17,397 nt of DNA from Gammaproteobacteria bacterium (lineage in GTDB: Bacteria > Pseudomonadota > Gammaproteobacteria > Pseudomonadales > Porticoccaceae): NCBI GenBank assembly GCA_006227015.1, contig SBGI01000241.1, positions 1-17,397 on the forward strand, given 5' to 3'. This document shows, piece after piece, positions 1 to 7,582 of this stretch (the first letter of the stretch is position 1; each line of letters starts with the position of its first letter). Under the pieces are notes generated by a model, which was given only the letters and a program-made list of their open reading frames with translations, made no database searches and had not been told where the DNA came from. The position numbers were made by a program, and so were the translations under genes.

Positions 1-138
1 TCAATAGACCTACGTAGCACAATCAATGCTTGTGGTTGCTTTCAAATTGACGCCCCGGATATACCCGATGAGGTCAAGGCGCGGCTGCTGGTTCCGCCAT
101 CTAGAGAGGATTTTAATTTGGTACCGCCAATATTTTAA
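1..138 (+). CDS. C-terminal fragment of an unrecognised protein
   Basis: Frame 1 is open from the first base of the window to a TAA at 136-138, giving 45 residues of what looks like a protein C-terminus. It contains a charged and proline-containing stretch (DAPDIPDEVKARLLVPPSRE) that reads like genuine coding sequence. The start and most of the gene lie outside the window, and I do not recognise a family. Forty-five open codons alone is weak evidence. No T-rich terminator follows it, only the overlapping small hairpins at 159-182. Confidence 0.45.
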   Translation, partial: SIDLRSTINACGCFQIDAPDIPDEVKARLLVPPSREDFNLVPPIF

Positions 139-158
139 CCGCATGCTCTAAAAGGTGA

Positions 159-182
159 AGCGTTTCGACGCTCTCGGGCGTC
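159..182 (+). other. Two overlapping, mutually exclusive small hairpins
   Basis: AGCGT(159-163)-TTCG-ACGCT(168-172) is a 5-bp stem with a UUCG loop. GACGC(167-171)-TCTCGG-GCGTC(178-182) is a second 5-bp stem that shares bases with the first, so only one can form at a time. No T tract follows either. They lie in the 244-base gap between the upstream gene fragment and the binding-protein gene, and could be a weak 3' end of the former or leader structure of the latter. I could not pick a convincing promoter in the rest of the gap; a further small inverted repeat CGGTT-N5-AACCG lies at 336-350. Confidence 0.25.
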
Positions 183-382
183 ATTAAGCGTTATTTAAAG
201 GTCTTTTGCGAAATTGTGTCCCATTACTTGCCACTTAATAATGGATTGAGAAGACACAACGTCTCGAAATCAACAATGTTGAAACGCTATGGATAACTTT
301 TATCACCGTGGTAGCTGAATTGGTTATCAGTAAACCGGTTTGGAGAACCGCTGGCTCATTAATAAAAACAAGAGGAAGCCTG

Positions 383-1933
383 ATGAATATAAGAAGCTCG
401 TTGATGGTGGGGTTATTTGCCCTGTCTGTTACTGCACCGTTGATCAGCGGTGCAGCCTTAGCTGCAAACAATACTTTGACTGTTGCTGATCGCGCATCAT
501 TTAAAGACTGGGACCCGGCTTCAGCGTTTTCTGAAGAGGTGCGTGTGCTGGGCAATATTTATGAGACTCTAGTGGTCTATAACTCACCTGGAGGAGATCA
601 GGAATTCTCTCCGGGATTGGCGACCAGCTGGAAGAGTAGCGACGACGGCAAAACCTGGACGTTTAAGCTTCGTAAGGGCGTCAAGTTCCACGATGGTTCT
701 GACTTTAATGCTGCAGCGGCCAAAAAATCGATCGAATACACTAAAGGACTGAAGAAGGGGGCGTGGTTTGTTTGGGCTGGGCTAGAGAGCATCGAAGCAC
801 CAGCAGACGATACTCTAGTGCTGAAGTTCAATAAGCCTACTGCAGCAGACCTGATCGCTTCTGGTCAATATGCAACCTACATGATCGCCCCAGCGGCTGT
901 GGAAGAGGGGCATGACTGGCTGATGGCACCGAATGCGATTGGTACAGGGCCTTACAAACTTGGTCAGGTTGAGCATGGTCAGCAGGTTGTGCTTGAGCGG
1001 TTTACCGATTATTGGGGGGGATGGAAGGAAAGCCAATTTGACCGTGTGATCCTAAAAGTGGTGTCTGAAGCTGCAACCCGTACTCAAATGATCAATAGCG
1101 GTGAAGCCGACGTGGCTTGGGATATTCCCACAGATCAATTCAAAACCTTGGAAGATAATCCCTCTGTGAAGGTAACTTCAGGACCCTCCTGGAAGAACTA
1201 CCAGTTTTTGCTTAATACGCAGAAGTATCCTACAGATAATCTGAAATTCCGTCAGGCCCTGCAGCATCTGTGGGATTACGATAGTGTTGTCTACGATGTG
1301 CTGTATGGTTATGGCACTGTTCCCACTGGGCCGCTGCCGTCCAATATCTGGGGACATTCCTCTTTCCCAATGTCTAAGTACGATTTGAATAAAGCTCAAG
1401 AGTTACTTGAGGCTTCCGGTGTGCCCCGGAGCGATTGGAAGGTGTCGATGCAGTATATCGGCAGTAAACAAGCCTACGCTAATGCTGCAGAGCTGTTTCA
1501 GGCGACTGCAGCACAGGTTGGGGTTGAGGTTGAGCTGCTTCCAGGCGAATGGGGGGTAATCTGGGATAAGGCCAAAAACCTCGAGTCCTCGGCTAATCTC
1601 CAGTCGATGGGGTGGTGGCCTGCTTATCCTACGCCGAGTGATTGGCTGTACAGTGAGTTTCGGACTGAGAAGAACGCGTTGTTCAATCTTTCTCATTACA
1701 GTAATGAGACGTTTGATCGGTTGCTCGACGAAGGCATGGCTCTCGAGGGTAGTGACCGAGCTAAGGCATCCGAAAAATATGCGGCTGCCCAAAAACAGCT
1801 GGTAAAGGATGCCCCGGCAATTTGGTATGCCGATATGAAGCAGGCTCGGGTATCTAGTGCCAGTATCAAGGGCATGGAGAAGAGTCTTAGCCCCGCCTAC
1901 GAGGCGATCTTCTACTATCACTTGAGCCGATAG
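383..1933 (+). CDS. Peptide-type ABC transporter periplasmic binding protein (SBP family 5, DppA/OppA-like)
   Basis: This 516-residue protein belongs to the family 5 solute-binding proteins, which capture peptides, opines, nickel or other small molecules in the periplasm and deliver them to an ABC importer. The frame is open further upstream, but ATG 383 is preferred: AGAGGAAG lies just upstream at 371-378, and it places a typical Sec signal peptide first (MNIRSS, then a hydrophobic stretch, then ISGAALA-ANN, with cleavage after about residue 27). There is no lipobox cysteine, so the protein should be free in the periplasm. The mature part starts with the usual family pattern (LTVADRASFKDWDPASAFS; later FSPGLATSWKSSDDGKTWTF and LRKGVKFHDGSDF). 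Length fits the family at 500-540. It is the first gene of the importer operon, and a hairpin follows it before the permeases. The ligand cannot be read from sequence; the hydrolase at the operon end suggests an amide or ester compound. Confidence 0.93.
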   Translation: MNIRSSLMVGLFALSVTAPLISGAALAANNTLTVADRASFKDWDPASAFSEEVRVLGNIYETLVVYNSPGGDQEFSPGLATSWKSSDDGKTWTFKLRKGVKFHDGSDFNAAAAKKSIEYTKGLKKGAWFVWAGLESIEAPADDTLVLKFNKPTAADLIASGQYATYMIAPAAVEEGHDWLMAPNAIGTGPYKLGQVEHGQQVVLERFTDYWGGWKESQFDRVILKVVSEAATRTQMINSGEADVAWDIPTDQFKTLEDNPSVKVTSGPSWKNYQFLLNTQKYPTDNLKFRQALQHLWDYDSVVYDVLYGYGTVPTGPLPSNIWGHSSFPMSKYDLNKAQELLEASGVPRSDWKVSMQYIGSKQAYANAAELFQATAAQVGVEVELLPGEWGVIWDKAKNLESSANLQSMGWWPAYPTPSDWLYSEFRTEKNALFNLSHYSNETFDRLLDEGMALEGSDRAKASEKYAAAQKQLVKDAPAIWYADMKQARVSSASIKGMEKSLSPAYEAIFYYHLSR

Positions 1934-1948
1934 TACGGCTTATTTCTG

Positions 1949-1980
1949 GTGGCGCTACGCCGGAGGTTCGGTTGCGCCAC
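1949..1980 (+). terminator. Intercistronic hairpin after the binding-protein gene (possible partial terminator)
   Basis: GTGGCGC (1949-1955) and GCGCCAC (1974-1980) form a perfect 7-bp GC-rich stem with an 18-base loop, starting 16 bases after the stop codon. Only a weak pyrimidine run (TCTTTC) follows. Such hairpins between binding-protein and permease genes are known to protect the upstream mRNA and reduce read-through, so the binding protein is made in excess. That role here is inferred. Confidence 0.5.
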
Positions 1981-2027
1981 TCTTTCAAGCTTCTAACCTC
2001 CCTGTCAACTAGGTCTAGTTGCCTCTT

Positions 2028-2063
2028 TGACTCTTGTCTCATGGGTAAATGACCCCTGAGTCA
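2028..2063. repeat. Nested inverted repeat in the binding protein-permease gap
   Basis: TGACTC (2028-2033) and GAGTCA (2058-2063) form outer arms. GGGT (2043-2046) and ACCC (2052-2055) form an inner stem with a 5-base loop. The structure lies 119 bases before the first permease gene and could act as a second RNA hairpin or as a protein-binding site. I see no T tract and no clear promoter beside it. Confidence 0.3.
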
Positions 2064-2181
2064 CTCTGCGGCCGCTGGCTGAGTTCATCTTAATTTGATT
2101 TCCGAGTTCTATGCTTGGCAGGTGAGCCATGTCCACAGTAAGGCGCAGAGTAAAGTTAGCCAGCAAAAATAGGTAATTAAG

Positions 2182-3198
2182 ATGGTGAAGTATATAGCTC
2201 AGCGATTGGTGATGATGTTTCTCATCCTTTTGGGGGTGTTGACCATTACGTTCGTACTGAGTCGAATTTTACCCGGCTCCCCGGTAGAGATGATGCTGGG
2301 GCATCACCCCACGCCAGAACAGATAGCCGTCGCTCGAGCAGAGCTGGGGCTGGATAAGTCCTTGCCGATACAGTACGTCAATTATGTTAAAGATCTCGTC
2401 CAAGGGGATTGGGGGACTAGTCTGCGTACTGGACGCCCGGTGTTGGAGGAAGTTTCCAAACGGATTGGCGCCACCTTTGAGTTGACGGTTTTGGCAATGT
2501 TCTGGGTGGTTCTGCTCGGAGTACCGATTGGTATCATCTCCGCAGTGCGTCAGAACTCGGCAATAGATAATGCCGCCCGGGCGGGTTCCATAGCCGGAGT
2601 GGCCTTTCCGGTGTTTATGCTGGCAATGGGATTGCAGCTGGTATTTTATGGTCACCTCAATTGGCTACCGTTACAAGGACGTATCGATGCCGAAATCCTA
2701 CTCGACTCCCCCTTTGAACGTATTACCGGATTCTATCTGTTAGACACCTTACTGGCGGGTAACTTCGAAGCACTGTGGAGTGCGATGAAGCATCTAACTC
2801 TGCCAGTGATGACTCTGGTGATCGTAACCTTGGCCACGGTAACCCGGATCACCCGCAACATGATGGTGGAGGTGTTATCTGAGGAGTATATCCGCACTGC
2901 TTTTGCCTACGGCGTGCCCAAGGGGCATATCTACTATTTCTACGCCCTGAAGGCGACGTTGATACCGTTGCTGACGGTGGTTGGTTTGACCTTCGGTTAC
3001 CTGCTCGGAGGTGCAGTGGTGGTGGAGTTTGTTTTCGACTGGCCTGGGCTGGGCGGCTTCGTGGTGTTCTCTATCGCCCAGAATGACTTCCCAGCAGTAA
3101 TGGGGGCCACCATGGTGCTAGCCACTGCTTATCTGGCAATCAACCTGATTGTTGATCTGTTATATCACGTCGTTGATCCGAGGTTTCGAGTCCAATGA
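2182..3198 (+). CDS. Peptide-type ABC transporter permease 1 (DppB/OppB-like)
   Basis: This 338-residue inner-membrane protein forms half of the translocation channel of a peptide-type importer. It starts with a membrane helix (about residues 10-30, MMFLILLGVLTITFVLSRIL) followed by the characteristic PGSPVE and a periplasmic loop with LGLDKSLPIQY and GDWGTSLRTGRPV, as in DppB. The BPD_transp_1 domain covers about residues 95-335, with the EAA loop that docks the ATPase near 236-265 (EYIRTAFAYGVPKGHIYYFYALK). ATG 2182 follows AGGTAA at a normal distance. Its end overlaps the next permease gene by four bases (ATGA), so the two are translationally coupled. Length and order match dpp/opp operons. 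The substrate is unknown. Confidence 0.93.
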   Translation: MVKYIAQRLVMMFLILLGVLTITFVLSRILPGSPVEMMLGHHPTPEQIAVARAELGLDKSLPIQYVNYVKDLVQGDWGTSLRTGRPVLEEVSKRIGATFELTVLAMFWVVLLGVPIGIISAVRQNSAIDNAARAGSIAGVAFPVFMLAMGLQLVFYGHLNWLPLQGRIDAEILLDSPFERITGFYLLDTLLAGNFEALWSAMKHLTLPVMTLVIVTLATVTRITRNMMVEVLSEEYIRTAFAYGVPKGHIYYFYALKATLIPLLTVVGLTFGYLLGGAVVVEFVFDWPGLGGFVVFSIAQNDFPAVMGATMVLATAYLAINLIVDLLYHVVDPRFRVQ

Positions 3199-4079
3199 GT
3201 AACTCAAGAATTTCTCTATCTATGCCACCGCTCACGCCAACTTGGCGTATTAAGGCCTGGGCATTCGCTTGCGAACATAAGCTGTTCGTTATAGGTCTGC
3301 TGTTACTGCTATTGATCATCTTGGCTGCACTTTTTGCCCCGTGGGTTGCTCCCTATGATCCGAATAAGATTGCCTTTTCTCAGAAGCTACTGCCACCCAG
3401 CGCCGAGCACTGGATGGGGACGGATAAATTTGGCCGCGACATCTTCTCACGCGTGCTCTACGGTGCCCGGACCTCGCTAATTATTGGTGGGGCGGTGACT
3501 CTGACCGCGATGCTGATAGGTATTCCGGTGGGACTCATTTCCGGTTATTTCGGCGGTCGAGTCGATACCGTACTGATGCGGTTGTCGGATGTATTCCTTG
3601 CCTTCCCGCCGCTATTGTTGCCGATAGCTATCACAGCAGCACTGGGTTCGGGCCTGGCCAACGCCATGATCGCCTTGGCTGTATCTTGGTTCCCTTGGTA
3701 CGCAAGGATCATGCGAGGAGCAGTGTTACGGATTCGTTCTGAATCCTTTATCGCTGCGGCACGCGCCATGGGTGTCAGTCATGGTCGTATTTTGCAGCGC
3801 CATGTCCTGCCCAATGCCACCACGCCCGTCATTGTACAAGGATCAATGGACTTTGGTTATACGATCCTGGCAGCCGCCTCGCTGAGCTTTATTGGACTAG
3901 GGGCTAAGCCGCCAATGATCGAGTGGGGCCTGATGGCGGCCTCGTCGCGCTCACAGTTTTTGGAGAATCCCTGGACGGTGCTGTTCCCGGGGCTGGCGAT
4001 CTTTGTCTTGGTGATGGCTGTGAACCTGGTGGGTGATGGCCTGCGCGATGTGCTTGATCCGAAAAAGGGGACCCGCTAA
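3195..4079 (+). CDS. Peptide-type ABC transporter permease 2 (DppC/OppC-like)
   Basis: This 294-residue protein is the second channel subunit. It has an N-terminal cytoplasmic segment and first helix typical of OppC_N (about residues 30-50, FVIGLLLLLLIILAALFAPW). The family landmark HWMGTDKFGRDIFSRVLYGA follows near residues 72-91, then the BPD_transp_1 domain with the EAA loop near 185-212 (FIAAARAMGVSHGRILQRHV). The conserved SFIGLGAKPPMIEWG segment at 231-245 is typical of DppC. The start overlaps the previous gene by ATGA, and the stop overlaps the next start (TAATG). This tight packing indicates stoichiometric co-translation. Confidence 0.93.
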   Translation: MSNSRISLSMPPLTPTWRIKAWAFACEHKLFVIGLLLLLLIILAALFAPWVAPYDPNKIAFSQKLLPPSAEHWMGTDKFGRDIFSRVLYGARTSLIIGGAVTLTAMLIGIPVGLISGYFGGRVDTVLMRLSDVFLAFPPLLLPIAITAALGSGLANAMIALAVSWFPWYARIMRGAVLRIRSESFIAAARAMGVSHGRILQRHVLPNATTPVIVQGSMDFGYTILAAASLSFIGLGAKPPMIEWGLMAASSRSQFLENPWTVLFPGLAIFVLVMAVNLVGDGLRDVLDPKKGTR

Positions 4080-5134
4080 TGACTACGCACGTTATTAAAA
4101 ATCAAATTGTCGGAAAATCCGTTGATGAGCACCCTGCTCTTGAGAATAGGGTGCTTGAAATAAAAGGGCTCAAGGTGTCATTCCCCGGGTTGTTCAAAAC
4201 TGTACAGGCGGTGCGTGGCATCGACCTGACAGTCAATCGCGGTGAAATTCTGGGACTGGTGGGTGAATCAGGTTCTGGCAAGTCGATGACAGCTATGTCT
4301 TGCCTGGGCTTAATGCCAGAAGCTGCGCTGATTGAGGGGAGCGTGAAGGTGACAGGGCAAGAGATCAACGGTGCTACTGAAAAACAACTTGCGGCCCTGC
4401 GCGGCGGTAGTGCGGCAATGATCTTTCAGAATCCGATGAAGGCGCTAAACCCCTTCTTTACTATCGGCCGACAGATGTTTGATGTGATCCGCTGTCATCG
4501 CCAACTAAGCAAGGCTGAGATTCGTATAGAGGCGCGGAGGGCGCTGGAAGCTGTGCATATGCCCGATCCCCATCTGGCGCTGGATAAGTATCCGCACCAG
4601 ATGTCAGGAGGTCAGTTACAGCGGGTGGTGATTGCTATGGCCTTGGCGTGTCGACCTAAATTACTGATAGCGGATGAACCGACCACAGCACTCGATGTGA
4701 CTGTGCAGGCGCAGATTATTGCTTTGCTACGTGAGCTGTCGCGAGAGCAGGACTTAGCGATTCTGTTTATCACCCACGATTTGGGTGTGGTTGCTTCCCT
4801 TTGTGACCGGGTCGCGGTGATGTATGCCGGGCAAGTTGTGGAAAGCGGGCCTGTGGGGTCGTTGTTTAAATCTCCCTCTCACCCTTACACCCTCAAGTTG
4901 ATGAGCACGGTTCCCAAGTTAGGTCTGGGTGAGCAGTCTCTGGACTTTATCCCCGGCCAAGTACCGAACATGGCCGCACCACCGGCTGGCTGTGCCTTTA
5001 ATCCGCGTTGCGAGCGAGCCAGCGAACGGTGTCACCAAGTACCAATGCGAGTAGTTGTCGGCGACGGGCATTGGGCTGCTTGCCACCATATTACGGCAGT
5101 TGATCAGGTGTCATCAGCGTCGGTGGCAGAGTGA
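4079..5134 (+). CDS. Peptide-type ABC transporter ATPase 1 (DppD/OppD-like)
   Basis: This 351-residue cytoplasmic ATPase powers the importer. All core motifs are present: Walker A GESGSGKS at 62-69, Q-loop glutamine 117 (IFQNP), signature SGGQ at 176-179, Walker B LLIADE at 195-200 and H-loop His233. The C-terminal oligopeptide/dipeptide extension carries four cysteines (C305, C311, C318, C335; spacing CX5CX6CX16C). In DppD-type subunits this motif binds an iron-sulfur cluster. The gene starts within the TAATG overlap with the permease gene. It has about 30 residues before the ATPase core, a little longer than usual. The nucleotide-binding fold is certain; the transported substrate is not. 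Confidence 0.94.
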   Translation: MTTHVIKNQIVGKSVDEHPALENRVLEIKGLKVSFPGLFKTVQAVRGIDLTVNRGEILGLVGESGSGKSMTAMSCLGLMPEAALIEGSVKVTGQEINGATEKQLAALRGGSAAMIFQNPMKALNPFFTIGRQMFDVIRCHRQLSKAEIRIEARRALEAVHMPDPHLALDKYPHQMSGGQLQRVVIAMALACRPKLLIADEPTTALDVTVQAQIIALLRELSREQDLAILFITHDLGVVASLCDRVAVMYAGQVVESGPVGSLFKSPSHPYTLKLMSTVPKLGLGEQSLDFIPGQVPNMAAPPAGCAFNPRCERASERCHQVPMRVVVGDGHWAACHHITAVDQVSSASVAE

Positions 5135-5156
5135 GGATTTTTTGAAGGTAAAAGGT

Positions 5157-6140
5157 ATGAATAAAAATAATGAACAACCCGTACTGCTGAAAGTAAACCA
5201 CTTGCACAAAACCTTCTCCACCCAAAATGGCTCAGTGACCGCCATCGACCACGTCGGTTTTGAGGTCCTAGCCGGAGAGACCGTTGCTCTGGTGGGTGAA
5301 TCGGGTTGTGGTAAAAGTACTGTGGCCACAACCCTGCTGGGGCTACAACAACCCGATAGCGGCGAAGTCTTCGTCGCTGGTCGTGAACTTCTGACGGATG
5401 CTAATGCACGGGGTAAAAGTCTGGGTAGGGACCTTGGGATGGTATTTCAAAATCCTTACGCTTCATTGAATCCGAAGATGAAGATCAAGTCGATCATTGC
5501 TGAACCCCTGAAGACTGCCTTCAATTTGCGTGGCAATGCCTTGAGGCTGCGCATTAAAGAGCTATTGGGTCATGTGGGTATGGGAGAGGAGCATATGGAC
5601 CGCTACCCTCATGAATTTTCCGGTGGGCAGCTTCAACGTATCGCCATAGCCCGGGCATTGGCGTTGGAGTCTAAATTACTGATTCTTGATGAGCCGACGG
5701 CCGCTCTGGATGTTTCGGTCCAGGCCCAGGTATTGCGACTGCTTAAGGAACTTCAGGTCGAAGAGGGGCTGAGTTATTTGTTTATCAGTCATGACTTGGC
5801 GACAGTGGAGTATTTGGCACATCGAGTATTGGTGATGTATCTGGGACGAATTGTAGAGGCGGGAACAGTAAAGCAAGTGTTCGGACATCCTCGTCATCCC
5901 TATACTCGCGCGCTGCTTAATTCAGTGCCCTCGGTAGACCCTGATCGCCGTGATGAACTGAAAACCCTAGGTGGTGAAATTCCCAGCCCGTTGAACCGCC
6001 CCGCAGGTTGTCATTTTGCACCTCGTTGTCCTTGGGCAACTGATCTGTGTCGAAGCGAGGTGCCTGCTGAGTCGAGCAATCAGGGCCATCGATATTCCTG
6101 CCATCACCCACTAACGGATGAGAGTTCATATGTACGATAA
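5157..6140 (+). CDS. Peptide-type ABC transporter ATPase 2 (DppF/OppF-like)
   Basis: This 327-residue protein is the partner ATPase. Walker A is GESGCGKS (47-54), the Q-loop is VFQNP (Gln98), the signature is SGGQ (155-158), Walker B is LLILDE (174-179) and the H-loop is His212. It also has the C-terminal oligopeptide extension with C285, C291, C298 and C315, in the same CX5CX6CX16C spacing as its partner, so both ATPases should carry a metal-cluster motif. An upstream in-frame ATG at 5055 overlaps the previous gene. ATG 5157 is preferred because GAAGG (5144-5148) sits eight bases before it and the protein then begins like other DppF proteins. Its 3' end overlaps the hydrolase start. Confidence 0.93.
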   Translation: MNKNNEQPVLLKVNHLHKTFSTQNGSVTAIDHVGFEVLAGETVALVGESGCGKSTVATTLLGLQQPDSGEVFVAGRELLTDANARGKSLGRDLGMVFQNPYASLNPKMKIKSIIAEPLKTAFNLRGNALRLRIKELLGHVGMGEEHMDRYPHEFSGGQLQRIAIARALALESKLLILDEPTAALDVSVQAQVLRLLKELQVEEGLSYLFISHDLATVEYLAHRVLVMYLGRIVEAGTVKQVFGHPRHPYTRALLNSVPSVDPDRRDELKTLGGEIPSPLNRPAGCHFAPRCPWATDLCRSEVPAESSNQGHRYSCHHPLTDESSYVR

Positions 6141-7368
6141 AAAAGATGTAGTAGGGCCGGGTATTGGTTATCAGGATCTGAGATTGATGGAGGACTGTCC
6201 CCCGACTGATCAAAAACTGGTTGCCCAGCATAACTGGGACAGTCCGCCCTATAACCGCTGGTCGTTCCAGCATATGAGTCAATTGTTTCCTGTGGCGGCC
6301 ATTCATCGTGGATCTGCGAAAGTGACTGAGCTACCCCGGCGCGAGCGCATGCTTGATGCTGTAAGCTTCAAGCTACTCAACGGTCAACAAACCGATCTCA
6401 TTTCTTTTCTAAATGACACTTATACTGATGGCTTCATGGTGTTGCACCGGGGTGCAGTGGCGTCGGAGCAGTATTTTAACGGCATGCTACCGCATACGTT
6501 GCACCTGCTGCAGTCGGTCTCCAAGACGCTTGTTGGTACCTTGACGGGTATCCTGATAGGGCAAGGCAAGATTGATCCTGAGATGACAGTGCGTGACTAT
6601 GTGCCTGAGCTAGATGGTTGCGGTTACGGCGATGCGAGCGTGCAGGATGTTCTGGATATGCGAACCGGAGTTAAATTTAACGAGGATTACACTAATCCCA
6701 ACGCTGAATTTATTCAGCTTGATATCGCTTCGGGTTGGCGCGAACGTGGAGATCGGACCTCACCTGATAGCATTTATGATTTGTTGAAGTCTATTCCAAA
6801 GGAGCGTAACCACGGCGAATACTTCCAGTATCGTTCGGTTGATACTGATGTGCTGGGATGGATCTGTGAGCGAGCTGGAGGTAAGCGCCTTGCGGCCCTG
6901 TTAAGCGAGGAGATCTGGTCTAAGCTGGGGGCGGAACAAGATGCTAATATCACTTTGGATAGTGTGGGCACAGCTCTTGCTGATGGAGGCGTCAGTGCCT
7001 GCTTGCGTGATCTAGCGCGGTTTGCCCAGATGCATTTGCAAGGGGGGAAGTTTAATGGTCATCAGATTGTTCCTGAGTCCTTTATTGCAGCTTGCGGTAG
7101 AGGTTCTACTCCTGCGTTTGAGGTTCTTAATCGCGGTTATGTTGAGCACTTGCCCAACGCTGCTTATAGCAACCAATGTTGGGTACTGGACAGCGAGCGA
7201 GGGATTTATTCCGCACGAGGCGTGTTTGGTCAAATGATCTATATTGACCCTCAGTCTGACACAGTGATTATAAAACTCTCGTCCTGGCCAGATTTTACGA
7301 ACTTGGAATGGACGATAAATACCTATCGAGCCTGCGCCGCTATTACTGAAGAGTTGCAACGTGACTGA
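6118..7368 (+). CDS. Serine hydrolase of the beta-lactamase fold, NylB (6-aminohexanoate-oligomer hydrolase)/family VIII esterase type
   Basis: This 416-residue protein has the penicillin-recognising/beta-lactamase fold. Catalytic motif SVSK is at 133-136 (Ser133 nucleophile, Lys136), and the tyrosine motif FQYRS is at 236-240 (Tyr238). Large stretches match what I remember of Arthrobacter NylB: PPYNRWSF, YTDGFMVL, KIDPEMTVRDYVPEL, FNEDY, DLARFAQM, VIIKLSSWPD. By that recollected alignment, Tyr191 corresponds to NylB Tyr170 and Asp202 to Asp181, while NylB Asn266 is replaced by Asp289. The family includes amide hydrolases and plain carboxylesterases, so the true substrate is open. There is no signal peptide, so it should be cytoplasmic and act on imported substrate. 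It overlaps the ATPase gene by 23 bases. ATG 6130 is an alternative start, four codons later, with GAGAG in front of it. Confidence 0.85.
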   Translation: MRVHMYDKKDVVGPGIGYQDLRLMEDCPPTDQKLVAQHNWDSPPYNRWSFQHMSQLFPVAAIHRGSAKVTELPRRERMLDAVSFKLLNGQQTDLISFLNDTYTDGFMVLHRGAVASEQYFNGMLPHTLHLLQSVSKTLVGTLTGILIGQGKIDPEMTVRDYVPELDGCGYGDASVQDVLDMRTGVKFNEDYTNPNAEFIQLDIASGWRERGDRTSPDSIYDLLKSIPKERNHGEYFQYRSVDTDVLGWICERAGGKRLAALLSEEIWSKLGAEQDANITLDSVGTALADGGVSACLRDLARFAQMHLQGGKFNGHQIVPESFIAACGRGSTPAFEVLNRGYVEHLPNAAYSNQCWVLDSERGIYSARGVFGQMIYIDPQSDTVIIKLSSWPDFTNLEWTINTYRACAAITEELQRD

Positions 7369-7444
7369 TGCGTGTCCGGAACTAGCATCGCTAATCAGTA
7401 ATTTAAATGCACTACTTCAACTGGATTGATTACACGTGACGAGG

Positions 7445-7490
7445 GATCGTGTTACGGGAGCAAATGAGCCTCCCGTAGCGCGATCTTTCT
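7445..7490 (+). terminator. Terminator of the importer-hydrolase operon
   Basis: TACGGGAG (7453-7460) and CTCCCGTA (7470-7477) form an 8-bp stem with a 9-base loop. It is extended by GATCG/CGATC (7445-7449, 7481-7485) across a 3-base internal loop and followed by TTTCTTGATT. The site lies 77 bases after the hydrolase stop. The U tract is imperfect, but the position and stem fit an intrinsic terminator. Confidence 0.6.
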
Positions 7491-7502
7491 TGATTGACTC
7501 TA

Positions 7503-7529
7503 TGTAAAAGTTGGGCACATCGAGTGCCC
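7503..7529 (-). terminator. Terminator of the aminotransferase gene (minus strand)
   Basis: Read on the minus strand, GGGCAC (7529-7524), a 5-base loop and GTGCCC (7518-7513) form a 6-bp stem. AACTTTTAC follows it, which is a modest U tract. It lies about 54 bases beyond the aminotransferase stop and faces the plus-strand terminator at 7445-7490, so the two convergent operons are insulated from each other. Confidence 0.5.
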
Positions 7530-7582
7530 GGTCACTTGCCTTGATGTCGGCAGGTTGAGGGGGATTCTGATTTTCCCTATGG

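Noticed and set aside
6118..7368. Calling the hydrolase a true nylon-degrading enzyme or a beta-lactamase
   Set aside because: The fold and catalytic residues support only the family. NylB relatives include many plain carboxylesterases, and the NylB comparison was made from memory.
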